64,000 nt of DNA, from contig OZ024872.1 of assembly GCA_964017185.1 (NCBI GenBank), positions 60,753,817 through 60,817,816 of the forward strand. The letters are read 5' to 3'. The position numbers and the translations under genes are program-made. How positions within the stretch are numbered: the stretch's first letter is position 1; every line of letters begins with the position of its first letter. Of this stretch, positions 20,776-33,309 are shown one piece after another. This DNA comes from Rugalucina vietnamica. Taxonomy: Eukaryota; Mollusca; Bivalvia; Lucinida; Lucinidae. The notes beneath the pieces were generated by a model. The model searched no databases. It saw nothing but the letters and a program-made list of their open reading frames with translations, and was not told the DNA's origin.

Positions 20776-21811
20776 AACACATTTTTACACATTTTGTTTG
20801 CATTTTTGCCTGTATCAACTAGTTTGTGGATAGCATTGCTTCCATTATAAAACTAAGCATCCTATGTAAGATCATAGCCTATAGATTTATTAAGCTGCTG
20901 TTTGTTCTCAGTAAAAGCAAACCACAATGAAATGAACATTGACCAGATCGACTATATGAGCGCCAACTCTACAGTGGTCTTTTTAGTTTTTTATTAGTAT
21001 TCCTAAGAATTAAACATGTTTAATGGTGCATTAAAAGCAGAAATAAACAAAAGGTTCCACAGTGTATGTATTAGGATTTTTTTTATAATATTTAAATATT
21101 CTGACATTCATCTTGGATTCCATATTGTACTCAAGCCTTGAAAAGGTAACTAATGATAGATATGTCAATATGTACTAAATAGTAGGATAAAACAACAGTT
21201 TTCATTCTGTAAGAGACAAACTATAAAACAGTGCACAAAAATTATTTTCAGATGCCATCTTAATTTTCTCATATTGTTTAAAGCTGACAGGGTGTCAGAA
21301 GTTGGATTCTTTATTGACAAGGTCTTACATGCATGGATTTATAAAGAAAACAAAGCTTATTATGTCATTTTCTGGACTAATCGGTCAAAATATGTATGCA
21401 CAAGAAGCTCAAATACGTATATACTGTACAGACATTAGTATTCGTCAAGAAATCTTATTTTGGCTGTCATCTTGGATGTCAATTTTGATCCTTAAACCAG
21501 GGAACAATAACTTATGTCAGATAAAATAATACGTACTAAAGCTGTGAAGAAACATAGCATTTTTATTCATTTTAAGGGGCACATTGTGCAAAAGTATATG
21601 TATTTTCATTATTTTCTGACATCTTGGACGCCATCTTGAATTTCTCAAAATGCTCAATGATGACAGGCTGTCATCAACCAGAATCCTTAATGGCAATGTC
21701 TAACCCACAAGAATCTGTAAAGAAAAAAACTTTATACCACAATTCCAGGTCAAATTGATTTTGTGCAGGACTACTTGCACACTACTTGCGCGTTAATTTT
21801 CTTTGCACACC

Positions 21812-22030
21812 TGGGCCCAGAATTACACTGCTTCCTTAAAGTTAAGGCCCACCTTAGTTAAGGTGACAAATTTTGAAACGATATTGTACCGTTAAAATCA
21901 ATAACTGATAATAAAATGCTATTGACATAATAAAACCGACAAGTTTGATTTCAGCATAGTTTATATGCATCTTTTTGGATGCTGAAATTCGCCACCTTAA
22001 CGTTAAGGGAGCATTGTAATTTTGGGCCCA
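21812..22030. mobile_element. TGGGCCCA-ended MITE
   Basis: The inverted termini TGGGCCCAGAATTACA-CTGCTTCCTTAA and TTAAGGGAGCATTGTAATTT-TGGGCCCA enclose about 219 bp. CACCTTAGTTAAGGTG / CCACCTTAACGTTAAGG add inner palindromes. Non-coding. Confidence 0.75.
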
Positions 22031-22083
22031 GAGGACTGTAAGACACTAAAGCAACTTTTACAAGTATTTAATAATAACTAGAA

Positions 22084-22640
22084 AAACTGCCTTGAGAGGC
22101 ACGTATACCCCCGGCTAGTAGCTCCCTCCAACACCCCCACCCCTCAGCCCACCACCCCCAATCCAGACATGCTCACTGACAGTGACACATTAAAACTCAA
22201 TTCCTGATGAAAGAGAGCGCCCTTAACAAGTAAATTTGCAAAAAACACTGTCTTAAACCATGGGGAGGTGGGGGGGTGTAGTAGAATGACAGATCTATTT
22301 TAGAGCAGTATACAGAGCTGACTTGTATACTCAATCTAGGACTTGATCGCAGACATTGAGGATCAGGTCCTCGGTCCTAGATGTAAAGTAGAATGTCATT
22401 CTTCAATAATATTAAAAAAAAAGATGTCCTAGATTTTGACCTCTAGCCCCACCCTCAGGGCACGGACCCTAGAGTCTAATACCATTAGGAACAAGGCAAA
22501 CCTTATAGAGTACCTTTGGTGCAAGTACGAATCATTTCTAAACATGGTGGTAAAGAAAAGTAAAGAAATACATTTTTTTAAAGAAGTTCTAGACTTTGAC
22601 CTCTAGCCCCACCCCCCGCACATGGACGTCATGTTTACTG
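22084..22640 (+). repeat. Fragment with ~164-bp tandem units (pearl-like)
   Basis: CTAGATTTTGACCTCTAGCC at about 22430 recurs as CTAGACTTTGACCTCTAGCC at about 22590. The unit also carries GGACCCTAGAGTCTAAT. Tandem units of about 160 bp form the core of 'pearl' elements in bivalves (known); that this belongs to them is an inference. Confidence 0.45.
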
Positions 22641-23264
22641 CAAATCATAGCTAGTTGTGTCAGGTATGGTGTATGTACAATCAAGGCAATTCCCTGTTAT
22701 CGTGTATTTCACGGGAAGTCGTGTACAATTAAGTGCATAGTAAAGTCTGATTTCTTTCACCCTGCCGACGTACCTCTGACAGGTATGTTTTCATATAAAT
22801 CATTTAAATGCCCATGTCCTGTGAACAAAAATAAAGTTTTGGCCCTTATCAAACTTTGGCTAGTGTATCTGTACTGTTACAATTTGAATACCTTTTTTAT
22901 GTGCTACTAGGTAGACTCGTCGATCACATTATGTAAAACCCTAGTCTTTAGTCTTTTATTGTATAGAGAGAACCATACGAGCAATTAGATTCGGTCATTA
23001 TAATTCGTTTCATTTCCTGCGTACAGACGACCACCTTTAATCTAAGAAAACCATAAACCACTGGATTTATTTCTCATTAACGCCAAGTTCAAGTGAAGGA
23101 ACCCTGCATTGCAATCTCTAAAATTAAATGCTACAATCACAACGCCAATGAGCTAAATGCATTTTGTATAAATTCACAGTGTTCATCGTTTCTAATCTAA
23201 ATCGTATGTATAAGTCTGATCGAATTAAGGTGTTTGTTTCTACATCAGGAAACCAAAACATGCC
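22641..23264. other. No recognised feature
   Basis: The open frame beginning in the preceding repeat (to 22910) lacks any domain. Otherwise unannotated AT-rich DNA. Confidence 0.4.
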
Positions 23265-23395
23265 CGTGGAATGTATACCCCCTTGAACCCCACTTTTTTA
23301 TAGCTCCAAAACATAGATTGTGGGTACTCGTTAGAACCGGCATGTTCACACAATCGATGTTTTGAGCAAAAACAAGAAAATATCATTTTTTTTCC
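23265..23395. repeat. Third copy of the TACCCACAATCTA family (partial)
   Basis: GTATACCCCCTTGAACCCC, then CAAAACATAGATTGTGGGTA, CTCGTTAGAACCGG and CAATCGATGTTTTGAGCAAA match the copies at 1853 and 3245. Confidence 0.6.
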
Positions 23396-23883
23396 ATTGA
23401 ATTTTTCATATTTTACATCTTTAAAAATTTCTGTATAAATGCATGGACATTTTTTGTAATGAAAGCCTCTTCACATATTAGCGAAAATCCCTCAATGCAG
23501 ACTGACGTAAAAATGTTATTCTGTCATGTTTTGCGATTTCTGGACAAAATCGTTATCCTTCGAGTTCGTTCGCTTAAGAGAGTAGTTTTATAAAGCATCT
23601 ACAAAACGTTTCGACCAGAAATGACAAAAAATGATAGATGCAAATCTGTACAAGTCTGCGTTGAGACTTTCGCTCCTTCCGACCAAACAGTGTGAGCCAC
23701 TAACACTGCGCATTAAATCAAATATAAAGATTTGGATCAATTTAGACAATTAAAAGTTAAAGCAAACCCAGACTATAATATGTGCATTTTAAGTCACGAT
23801 TCACGCGAAAGCCTATATTCGTAGTATGAAAATTCGGAACATGCCGGGCACATGCGAGGTTTAGATTTGGTCTCTACGCAGTC

Positions 23884-23962
23884 GAAAAAAAAAAAAAAAA
23901 AAAAAAAGGTTTTCTTTGTAATCCAATGATTATAAGGACATCTCTCTCTCTCTCTCTCTCTC
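23884..23962. repeat. Poly-A and (TC)n simple repeats
   Basis: An A-run at about 23886-23907 and about 11 TC units at 23941-23962. Confidence 0.9.
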
Positions 23963-24385
23963 TACTTTGTGATATAGACTGAACGGGTGCAATAGTTGAA
24001 TCGTGGAAATAGTTCTTCTTCCCCTTTTGATTAGAGTATATGTCTTTAAGCTGTGGAAGAAATGTGCACTATATACTGGTAATCTGCATCTGGGAGACCT
24101 GTTATTGAAACGACTGGTTAGGACATTAACTGATCGCTCAAAATCTATAAAGATTCATATATACGTAATGAACATGGAACTGACGTGACGCACAATACTG
24201 TCAGACTGTGGCACATTCCAGTGTATTTAATCAAAACGCATTTTCGAACACGTCCATGCGTGTTTGGCAGACAATATATTTCAATGTTGTAATTGGTTGC
24301 TATACTGTTTATTAAGGTTTGCGTCAGTTTTAAAAGGTAAAAGTAAGTTATAGGAATATATCATAAGCTGAGTGAGCATCATTTT
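23963..24385. other. No recognised feature
   Basis: No gene or repeat could be supported. Confidence 0.35.
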
Positions 24386-25204
24386 TATCGCACCTGCTTA
24401 TAGCAGGGTGCGATATAGGAGTCTAAATTTCGTCCGTGCGTCCGTTCGTTCGTCCGTCCGTCAACATTTACGTCGATGTTTCATTTTCTCAACATCAGTG
24501 ATAGCTGCGAGTCTCAAACCATGCATAGTAATTGTCATTGACATGCCCTTCAAGCACGCACCTTGACCCAGTGCCCTTGACTTATATTTCACGGTCCATT
24601 GACTAAATGTAATTTTTACGTCGAAGTTACGTCACTGCATCAGTGATAGCCCCGAGTGTGAAACCTTGCATAGTAATTGTCCTTGAGTTACCCTTCAAGC
24701 ATGCATCTTGACCAAGTGCCTTTGACCTATATTTCAAGGTCCATTGACTTTGTTTATTTTTACATCGAAGTTTGGTTTTCTCTGCATCAATGATACCTGC
24801 GAGTGTGAAACCTTACAAAGTAATTGTCCTTGACATGCCCTTTACCTTGACCCGGTGCCCTTGACCTATATTTCTTGATCCATTGACTTCGTTAATTTTT
24901 ACGTCGAAGTTTGGTTTTCTCTGCACCTGTGATAGCTTGAGTGTGAAACCTTGCATACTAATTAATTGTCCTTGGTGTACCCTTCAAGCATACACCTTGA
25001 CCTGTTGCACTTGACCCATATTTCACGATCCAACGACTTTATTATTTTTATGTCAAAGTTTGATTTTCTCTACACCTAAGGTAGCTGGAATGTGAAACCT
25101 TGCATAGAATTGTCCCTGACATGCCCTTTAAGTGCACACACTGGCCTGGTGCTCTTGACCTTTATTTCATTTTTTGAATTATTTTGCCCGATGCAGGTGC
25201 GATA
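24386..25204. mobile_element. Short-TIR element with ~146-bp tandem core
   Basis: TATCGCACCTGC at the left and GCAGGTGCGATA at the right are inverted. The left end also folds on itself (CGCACCTGC / GCAGGGTGCG). A TCCGTGCGTCCGTTCGTTCG stretch follows, then about 4.5 degenerate units of about 146 bp marked by GAGTGTGAAACCTTGCATAG (near 24505, 24651, 24797, 24936, 25089). Non-coding. A GTCCGTCC end plus a tandem core is shared with the 31-35 kb elements. Confidence 0.7.
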
Positions 25205-25500
25205 CCGACCTCCGCGGCTTTCTTGTCTCCAAAGGTCGTCACTCAATTACGCTAGCTTAACTGAATATACATGTATGAAAAGGTACATTGAAACAAACTG
25301 CGAAAAATCTAAACAAAACACAGGACAAATAGAACCACTACAGAAGTAACGGTCAGCAAGTCTATTTCAGCTTCACTGTGACGGAGCCCCATCTATCGGG
25401 GCTGTGAAAAAAGGACGGACTTCTTGTGTGGCCATTCAAAGCTGACTTCCTACTGGCTGACCATCTCATCCCTTGCTAACCGCTTGATAAATAAATTGTA

Positions 25501-25682
25501 GAGCGACTTGCCCTAGTGGTAGAGCATCGGAATTCGAATCGAGAGGTTCTGGGTTCGATCCCTTCTACCGGCACCGTGTTGTGTCCCTGAGCAAGGTACG
25601 TTAACTGGTTAATACCCAGGAAACGGTGGCTGCGTCTCGAAAAAAATGTTGACTGGGACATTAAACCTTAAAACAAACAAAC
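25501..25682 (+). mobile_element. tRNA-derived SINE family 1, full length
   Basis: GAGCGACTTGCCCTAGTGGT and AGAGCATCGG (A-box), GGTTCTGGGTTCGATCCC (B-box), CACCGTGTTGTGTCCCTGAG, and a tail TGTTGACTGGGACATTAAAC then CTTAAAACAAACAAAC. It gives the reference orientation for the truncated copies. Confidence 0.85.
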
Positions 25683-25924
25683 AGTAGATAATTCTTATAA
25701 GTCTTAGCCTGGTTAAGCCAAACTATCCAAACGTATTAACCTTAGTTCTTTACTTGGATGCCATGACATCCCCAGTGACACGACAAAATGGTATATAATT
25801 TTTTTGTGCTGTTGGCACCTTATGTGTGTTTTCATAATTTTAGTTAAGTTTAAGTAACTGAGTGGCCACCTATTGGGAAAATAGCTGCTCATTCGGCTTA
25901 GGATATGTTTCATGGTATAAGTAC

Positions 25925-26035
25925 CTGATTGTTAGTTTGGTTTTTTCCCACCTCGGTTTTTGGAGTGGGAATCTTTTTCTGATTGCGCCTTTTCCTGATC
26001 TTTGTCTACTTGTACCTTTTTGTCTGGAAGAAAGA
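25925..26035 (+). repeat. Dispersed repeat R2, copy
   Basis: TTTTTTCCCACCTCGGTTTT, TGGAGTGGGAATCTTTTTCT and GATTGCGCCTTTTCCTGATC match 20655-20775. Confidence 0.6.
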
Positions 26036-26257
26036 AAGCATGGAAGATCCACTGGACTGGCCCCCATCTATTTGCAATCTAATATCCATGGAACGTTTGC
26101 TTTGATAACTGACACTACATGCCAAAGGAGAATTGACAAAATAGATTTGTGTCATGCTGTCTTTATGAATGATAAAAATGAATCATAAATTTTAATTATC
26201 TATTGAGTAAATGAAAACAAAAACGGATGATCTTATTTTCAGGAGGAGTTTTTACAT

Positions 26258-26259
<2 letters not shown>

Positions 26260-26293
<34 letters not shown>

Positions 26294-26297
26294 TTTT

Positions 26298-26341
<44 letters not shown>
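26260..26341. repeat. Long poly-T tract
   Basis: About 80 bp of T interrupted once by GTTTTG. The Lys-rich minus-strand frame across it is an artefact. Confidence 0.95.
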
Positions 26342-26699
26342 CAGTAAGTAATGCGCCATGAGCTGTTTGATAGACATTACAATCTGTTGGTGATTGTCAA
26401 AAATTTTGATTTTTGCGTGTAAAATGAAACGAATTCGAAAGTTTTCTGACACAATAAATAGGCACAGACTTAGTAATAGACTTAATTAATTAAAATTACC
26501 AACTAAATTTTGGCGCTGTAATCGTAGGTCCGTGTGTTTTACCCACTTTACGCTTTACGTCACTGAAAACCCCTAGCGCCTTAAACGGCATTAAACGAAT
26601 GTCCTCATTTTTATTCTGCTTTTTTCTTGTGCTTCAGGTTGTACGCTATCACCGGATATGGTTTGGTTTCACAAAAAGCCTTTTTGTAGCCCTCCTAAG

Positions 26700-26770
26700 G
26701 TTTTCTTAAAAAAAAAATAAAATAAAAAAAAAAAAAATAAATAAATAAATAAAAAAAGAATAAAATAAAA
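26700..26770. repeat. A-rich low-complexity tract
   Basis: AAAAAATAAAATAAA and AATAAATAAATAAATAAA runs. Confidence 0.85.
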
Positions 26771-28016
26771 CGCTACGTATCAAGAAAACAGTATTAGCAA
26801 ACAATTTAGCAAACAAATCTTTATGAATAAAATTACGATACACATATGTTTTTATAAATCAGTTAAATTTTTAACAAGTTTTATGCAAAATGATATTAAG
26901 TATAAGATGTATAGTGAGCCGTTTTCAAAGTAGAACATCTTCAGCACTCACAACATGCAAAAGCTTATACAAAGACTGTTGTCGCCAGAGCTCTTAAAGA
27001 TTGCTCACCTACCTTTGTGGGATATTGACAACCTGTGCGTGTTTTGTTCCAGGATAGGTTAGGAATCTGGTTTCAATACATGCAAATAGATCACCTTTGA
27101 TAAAATTGTCTTGCAATCCCAACGGCTTCGTTTTATTTTATTTATTCTATTATTTTACTGTTCAAAGTCCAAGTCAACTGCTATGGTCATATCGGGGCGT
27201 CGCCTTCATTTTATGGGATTTCTATCCAACATGACATCCGAAATAAGATTGGTTTGAATTGATGCTGTGCGTCCCAGTCAACAGCTTAGGTCATATCGGG
27301 GCGCTGCCTCCATTTTATTGGACTTTCAACAAAAAATGATGATGTCTAACATCCAACAAGTGCTTGATATATAACCATCCAACACTAAGCCACAAAAGGA
27401 TTTAAATACACATGAATGGTTAACTTAGACAACCACGTTTCCTGGGCAGGCTCAGACCTGAGCGGTTAACCAGTAATCAGATGGTCAGTCAGTAGTGTAC
27501 AAGCTTTGGCTGGAGGCACAAGCAGCCCACCTATTTCTTTAGGCCTCAATGGGCGGGTGTCCCCGAAATAATCGGATGTTATTTTTCATCAACCATGTTA
27601 ACAGAATGTCTTGAGGTAAGACTGATTTGACTCGTGGTCAGTCAGTCGTTAAGCAGCTTTGTCTGGTGCCTTGTGCAGTCCATCTATTGAAGGTCAATTA
27701 CCGGTTAACGGCTAAGTAGACCCAATCTTGCACAATAAAGGCAGCTAGTTCAAATGTCAGAAGCTTCTTCGGCCTTGCTTGTAACAAGACTCAGTTGACT
27801 TTGAAGTTTCTCCAGATCCAACCACGGGCGCAAACGCCTTAAAATTCCTTTAATTCTATCACTGATAAAGTCATGACAACCATAGAAACTGTGTTTTATG
27901 ATATATTCTTGTTTCTTATATGTAACAAGGTAAACGAAGCAACTAAGACAAAATATATGTACAATGCGACAGACGTGCGACTTTGACTGTCACCAAACAC
28001 CAAAGACTTGAAACGA
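26771..28016. other. No gene recognised; short direct repeat
   Basis: GGTCATATCGGGGCG at about 27184 recurs at about 27290 with similar following sequence (TGCCTCCATTTTAT.GGA). Otherwise no domain-bearing ORF or repeat boundary was found. Confidence 0.4.
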
Positions 28017-28395
28017 GAAATAAAAATCAAACTGAGATCCTTTAAGAGCAGCGAACATATAATGAGAAGCCTCTTCAGTGACCCTATAGATTTGGCAACA
28101 TGGAGCAAAAGATTATGACTGTAATTTACATCGTTCAAAAGGGTAGTCGATACAAAGACTAGTAAAATCCAAATGGGGTCAAATATTTAAACGTTGGTTA
28201 GAAAATGACTCTAAATCGATAATAATTTTCTGATTTCTCAGAATACCCTCGCTGATCTCAAAGGACCAAAAGGAAAATATAATCTGCACTATGGATGATG
28301 TACGGGGAGACTTTTAGGGCCGCCACACGGCACAACACCAGCTGCAGTAATAGGAAATAAAAATTAAACTGAGATCCTTTAAGAGCAGCGAACAT
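28017..28395 (+). repeat. Dispersed repeat R1, copy 2
   Basis: It begins and ends with AAACTGAGATCCTTTAAGAG-type sequence (28017 and 28354, 337 bp apart). The interior shares TTTGGCAACATGGAGC, GTCGATACAAAGACTAG and TATGGATGATGTACGGGGAG with the 13.3-kb copy, with small deletions. Confidence 0.7.
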
Positions 28396-28937
28396 GACTG
28401 TAATAGGGTAGTATAATGAGAAAGGGGAAGTTGGTTTAAGGTCCGAAATCCATTGAATAGAAGTCAGTTCCCTTTATCTTGTAAAATGTTGAATTGGTTC
28501 GAGATTTGGCCAGAATCTGACAAAGGACTTCGAATATGGCTAATCCCAGTGTGGTAAAATTATAGAATCAAGAACGCCAATGAAAGCGTATGATGAAAGC
28601 AACTCGGCTCGGGGTCACGATGTCGCTCTTGTGTCCCTCTAACAGATATGATCTTAGTCTTACGGAAACTGAAAATTAAAACAAGAATGTTCATTAGAAT
28701 CAAAGGAATGCTACACAGAACGAATGATAAACTATAAATGCGTGTTTGTCAAACACTATGCCCCAACTGTATGTTTGCCCCTAACCCAGCGCAGTTTATA
28801 CGATTCACTCATTTCAATTGATCGAAGTGAATTTTCATGTCCCGGTATAGCTGCTAGAATGCCTTGGTTTTTACCTCGATCCAGAAACAGAATGCAAGCT
28901 TTTTGCACAAAGTTAAAATGGACAGAAATGTCTCAAT

Positions 28938-29440
28938 AGTTAATCAGGTGATCTATTCCTCAGTGCCAAACAGTATGCCAAATATGAACACTGTAGCCCC
29001 AATACATACATTATGAGACATCTTGCACACAATATTTTCAAATTATGATTTCAAAGGTATAAACTAAGAAAAGGGAATGACTCGGATATGAAAAAGTACT
29101 GGTCAATTTTTTCAATGAGAAATCTGTATCTGTAATTCCACAATCTTAGCGTTCGCAGTTGAAAAGTTTCAAATTTCACCGAAAAGTAGATATATTAATC
29201 TATTTTCAAAATTCTGTAACTTTTTCAAAAGTAAAAGTAAAGATCGCATAAGGTAATCAGGTGATATACCAGTATGCCAAATATGAATATTCTAGCTCAA
29301 ATACTTTTGAGAAATCTTGCACACAAGACTTTCCAATTTTGTTTTCACAGTGACAACTTAGAATATGGGCATGACTGGGACATGAACAAATACGTGTTAC
29401 CGATTTTTTTCATGAGGAATATGTGAAATTGAATTAAAGT
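28938..29440 (+). repeat. Two diverged ~318-bp tandem units
   Basis: TTAATCAGGTGATCTATTCC / GTATGCCAAATATGAACAC at about 28938 recurs as GTAATCAGGTGATATACCAG / TATGCCAAATATGAATATTC at about 29256, each followed by AATCTTGCACACAA-like and GACTGGGA-like blocks. Confidence 0.6.
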
Positions 29441-29443
29441 CCA

Positions 29444-29925
29444 TATCTCACTGGAATGCGACAACTAAAGACTAGTTCGCGACTGTTTCGCGACACGCGA
29501 TTTTCATGTTGCAGTCTCATTGGATGGACATTTATGCGACAATTTCGTGCAATTCGGACCGAATCATTCGGCCTTATTCTGCAAATATGTCTAATGAATG
29601 TCGCGCGACACTCGTACAACAGTTGCGAGACATTTTTGAGTGTCTTACGACATTCGCACAAATATCGCTTAGTTTCGCATGTTTTCTCAAGACTGCCGCA
29701 ACCGTCGTGAATTTGTCGCATTGTAGATTCGCCACAATTTCGCAGTTTCGCGACTCTCGCACGAATGTCGTACGACTGTTGAGCAAGAGGTTCGTGGCAA
29801 ATAAATTCGCATGAAATGGTAAAACATGATTATAACTTAAAATGTATTTCGTTAATAGTTAGCGAATAGTTCACCACACATATAACAAAACGCGCGACGT
29901 TCGTACGAATGTCGTACGATTGTAA
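29444..29925 (+). mobile_element. M3 CpG-rich MITE, right-truncated
   Basis: It starts TATCTCACTGGAATGCGACA as at 14737, continues with GTTCGCGACTGTTTCGCGAC and TCGTACGAATGTCG-type words, and lacks the closing TCGCATTCCAGTGAGATA. Confidence 0.7.
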
Positions 29926-30774
29926 GTCATATTATATATATTGTAAATTCTACACTGTCATTTCATTTTGTCATGCAGTTCAACATTTATAAATTGAGAA
30001 CCGTATGTTAGACTGGCATAAGTTCAAATATAATATTCTCTTTAATTGAGCACAGACCCGTCATATTATCTTGCTCCGATTTCCCGGCTACGTCAAAGGC
30101 GTGTTTTGTGCTGAGCAGTTGGAAAAACTGAGTCAATCTCTTAATGAATATGGATGCTAAGAGTCATAACTTTGGATTAATCTTCAATTCAATATCATTT
30201 ACTTGGTTAAAATGTTTTGTTTTGTTTTTAAATGATATCTAGTATCAGGGGACACTCATTTTCATACTAATAGAGACATACATTAAGAATTTTCTTGGTC
30301 GGCAAGTTCCAGTGATTTCTAATTCATTGTATAAGATGGTTGTTAGTATTTTCAAATCAATTCAAAGTCATTAATCTTTTGAAGAATCGTAAACCAAAAG
30401 GTCAGGTCAAGATTGACTACTATTATACAATGCACAGGTTGTACTGGCATCGGTGTTTCCTCATTACAGAATTCAACAATGTTGTCTATTATATTGTAAG
30501 GCTACACTTTACAAATTGTGGGAATGATTCGTTTCAGTGAGCCGCGACGTAGAAAAACATGTCTTAAGCAAATTCGAAAATAAAAAGACAGCAGATCAAC
30601 TGGCATAATATTGCGTTTTAGCTATATAGAAAGTATTAAAAACTCTTTGTTTCTAATTACAAAATTTCAATTGTGTAGTAGTCATTTGTGATTGCACTGT
30701 TCAATTACGCCAGAAATGACCTCGTGTCATTCATGTTCCATCTAAACAAAAACGAGATACACCGTATCAAACCA
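29926..30774. other. AT-rich DNA, no recognised feature
   Basis: No supported gene. The frame at 30340-30540 has no motif. Confidence 0.4.
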
Positions 30775-31000
30775 AATTCTAGTTTGCTCTGCTGAGCCAC
30801 AGGCTGTTCATGCGAGCGAATAGTGTACCACAATCCGGCGTATGTATGTCGTCTGTCCGTCCGTCTGTCCACAAATTCAAAATTGCTTTCCTATAAAACC
30901 GCTAAAAAACTTTCCTGAAAATTGGCTATGATGATTTGGTACAAAATATTCCACCATCAGAAATTTGCCAAATGTGAATTTGAGATTGGCGTACTAAATA
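30775..31000 (+). mobile_element. Left-end fragment of a GTCCGTCCGTCTGTCC-type element
   Basis: TGAGCCACAGGCTGTTCATG is followed by GTCGTCTGTCCGTCCGTCTG and TGTCCACAAATTC. This is the same end architecture as 24386, 31076 and 32236, with no right end found. Confidence 0.5.
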
Positions 31001-31439
31001 CGCTATAATCGTCGTAATATAAGATTATTATTATCATTATTATTGTAACTTATATCGTTATTATTGTTAATAGCCGACCTAAGCCGTAGGCTCACAATGT
31101 GAGCTAATAGTATAGTATTCGAGGCATTTGTCCGTGCGTATGTCCGTGCGTCCGTTCATACTTTCAAAAATATATCCCTCCATGGCCACTAGGACAGTCG
31201 CAATCAATTTTTATCTGAAGCATCAATGGGGTGGCGAAAAGATTGTTTTATTATTGTTATTATTATTTTTGTTATTATTATCATTGTCAGGTTGGATCAG
31301 AACTCACTGGTCTCCGTGGCAACAAATAGCTTCAACTGATTTGCACTGGGAAACATAAACAAATCTCCGAAACCTCAAGGCCCATGAGCTTTTATTTTCA
31401 TGTTTAGCAATGTATTGTAAGGTAAACTATGCAATAGAC

Positions 31440-31560
31440 ATAAAATGGCGCAACCTCTCCAAAACCGAGATGGTAAAAAACTAAATTGACAATCAGGTGC
31501 GAATAATAAGAATACATTATCGATAGCCGAGTGAACCGCTGTTTCCCGATAGGTGGCCAA
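31440..31560 (-). repeat. Dispersed repeat R2, minus-strand copy
   Basis: CTCCAAAACCGAGATGG / AAAAAACTAAATTGACAATC is the reverse of the R2 sequence at 20655 and 25925. Confidence 0.55.
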
Positions 31561-31580
31561 TCAGTTACACGAACTTAACT

Positions 31581-31600
31581 CTAACCCTAACCCTAACCCT
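31581..31600. repeat. Short interstitial telomere-like repeat
   Basis: About 3.3 units of CCCTAA. It is too short to be a telomere. Confidence 0.85.
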
Positions 31601-33309
31601 TTCAACAAAAAGTAACTGAACGAGTATTTGTATATTGTCATTTGAAATTTTAACGAATCGTTAACTAACTACATCGTTAATTTTAAACAAAAGATATGAA
31701 GATGTTTTGTGTTGACGTTGGCTCTGGGATGATTTTAAGTTCTTCTTATAAAAGGAAGATGGGTGTTTTTTTATATCTGGGGAAGGCCTCCGGAACGTCC
31801 GTTCCTCTGGTATTGAGAATGTTGTAATGAAAACGTACATATGGTGCAAACATCACAAAAGTCAAACACCAAAACATACAACAATTTGAACAACAGCCGA
31901 TGTATCGCCTTGGAACGATCAGTAATGTAAAATTAAATGGGGGCCATTATAAATCCTCTTTATTAGTCAGGCCATCCGTGCCCCAGGGATCCATAAAACG
32001 GCATTATCTGCCATCAGCTTATAATAGGAAATACATGAAAACAATCTCTTCTCTTAACCATATATTTTGCTTGACGTAACAATGTATTGTAATCAAATAT
32101 TGCCAAACTCATAGGCTCCCATATACCTACAATGGGAAAACGTATAAAACATCTTCTCTGGGCCAGACGGTCTATAGCTTTGATATCTTCTATATTTTGT
32201 TTAGGTTTTCCCCAAATGGTAAGCTTATCGAATAGTACTCGAGCCGGCGTCCGTTCGACCATGCGTCAGTCCCTGCGTGCGTCCTTTCACACTTTCAAAC
32301 ATAAATATCTCTAAGGCCACTAGGCCAATATTGCGATTGCGATTTACGGGGGAAAGGTTATATTTGATTTAGGGAACTTTGGTTTCCGTGGCAACAAACA
32401 CCACCCATAGACATACAATGGGAAAAATATAAAACATCGTGTTCAATCGAGGCCAGGTAATAAAGGGTCACTCTTTAAGGTTCAGTACCCGAAATTGCGC
32501 AATATGGCACATACTAGCTCCGTTTGAACGTTTTCATTGATTCCAAAGCATCAAACCTTTATGTTTTATTCTCTAAATCCACAATGCACATACGTAGTTT
32601 CTATATACTGTGTGTAGCAATGTTCAGTAATCCTCTTTATAAATCATACCAACCATGCCCCTGGGGTCAATACATGCAAAACAAAAACCTTCTCTGAAAC
32701 TACAAAACCCAAAGCTTGTATATCTATTATGCAGCAATCGTGTGTCAATCCTGTCAATCATGCCATTAGGTCCAAATTGTCCCCAACCATGGGGGTCATT
32801 GACTCCCATTTACCATCGATAAAACAAAACAAAAACTTCTCTAAAACTAAAAGGCCCTGAGCGTTTACATTTTATGTGTAGTAATGGCTAGTAATCAGTT
32901 TAAAAATCCAGCAAACAGTGCCCCTGAAGTCCATACAACCCACACCTAGCCGGCGTGATGGGTAATGTTTTAAAAACGTCTGTGAAACAACACATAAAAA
33001 TAAAAACTGTGATCCTTTAAGAGCTGTGAGCATATTAAAGAGAACGAAGATGGACCATACCATTTTCTTTGGTTTCATTAGCTCCTTCAGACATAAAACA
33101 AAACAATCTTTATTGATCCTGCCAACGTTGTCCTTGTTGTCCATACAGGCCGTCATTTTCTGCCACATGCATAAGTTTGTATATACTGGGCATTGCACTT
33201 TAGAGATCTTTTGGGGTTAATCAAAAAGTAGCCCCCCCCCTGAGAACCAACAAGTTTAACTTTCTAAAACATGTTTTCATTCGAAATCTATGGGGATTAT
33301 TTTCAGACA

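Larger units (their letters stand above)
16531..21773. mobile_element. 5.2-kb DNA element with long inverted terminal regions
   Basis: The ends TAGTCCGGCACGA and TTGTGCAGGACTA are inverted, with CTT on both flanks (possible 3-bp duplication). At least the outer ~340 bp are clear inverted copies: GTATAAAGTTTTTTTCTT, TGATGACAGGCTGTCATCA and ATTCAAGATGGCGTCCAAGA appear at about 16575-16690 and in reverse at about 21630-21735. Related AAGATGGC / CATCCAAGATG blocks repeat inwards at 16830, 16990, 21250 and 21460. No transposase ORF is seen. A LINE fragment lies inside. Arms look roughly 80-85% alike by eye, so it is old. Confidence 0.7.

Noticed and set aside
25501..25570. tRNA gene
   Set aside because: A and B boxes are present but no acceptor stem forms and a SINE body with tail follows. 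The same reasoning applies at 4281, 10420, 13068 and 15677.
26252..26452. Lys-rich minus-strand frame
   Set aside because: It is a translation of the poly-T tract.
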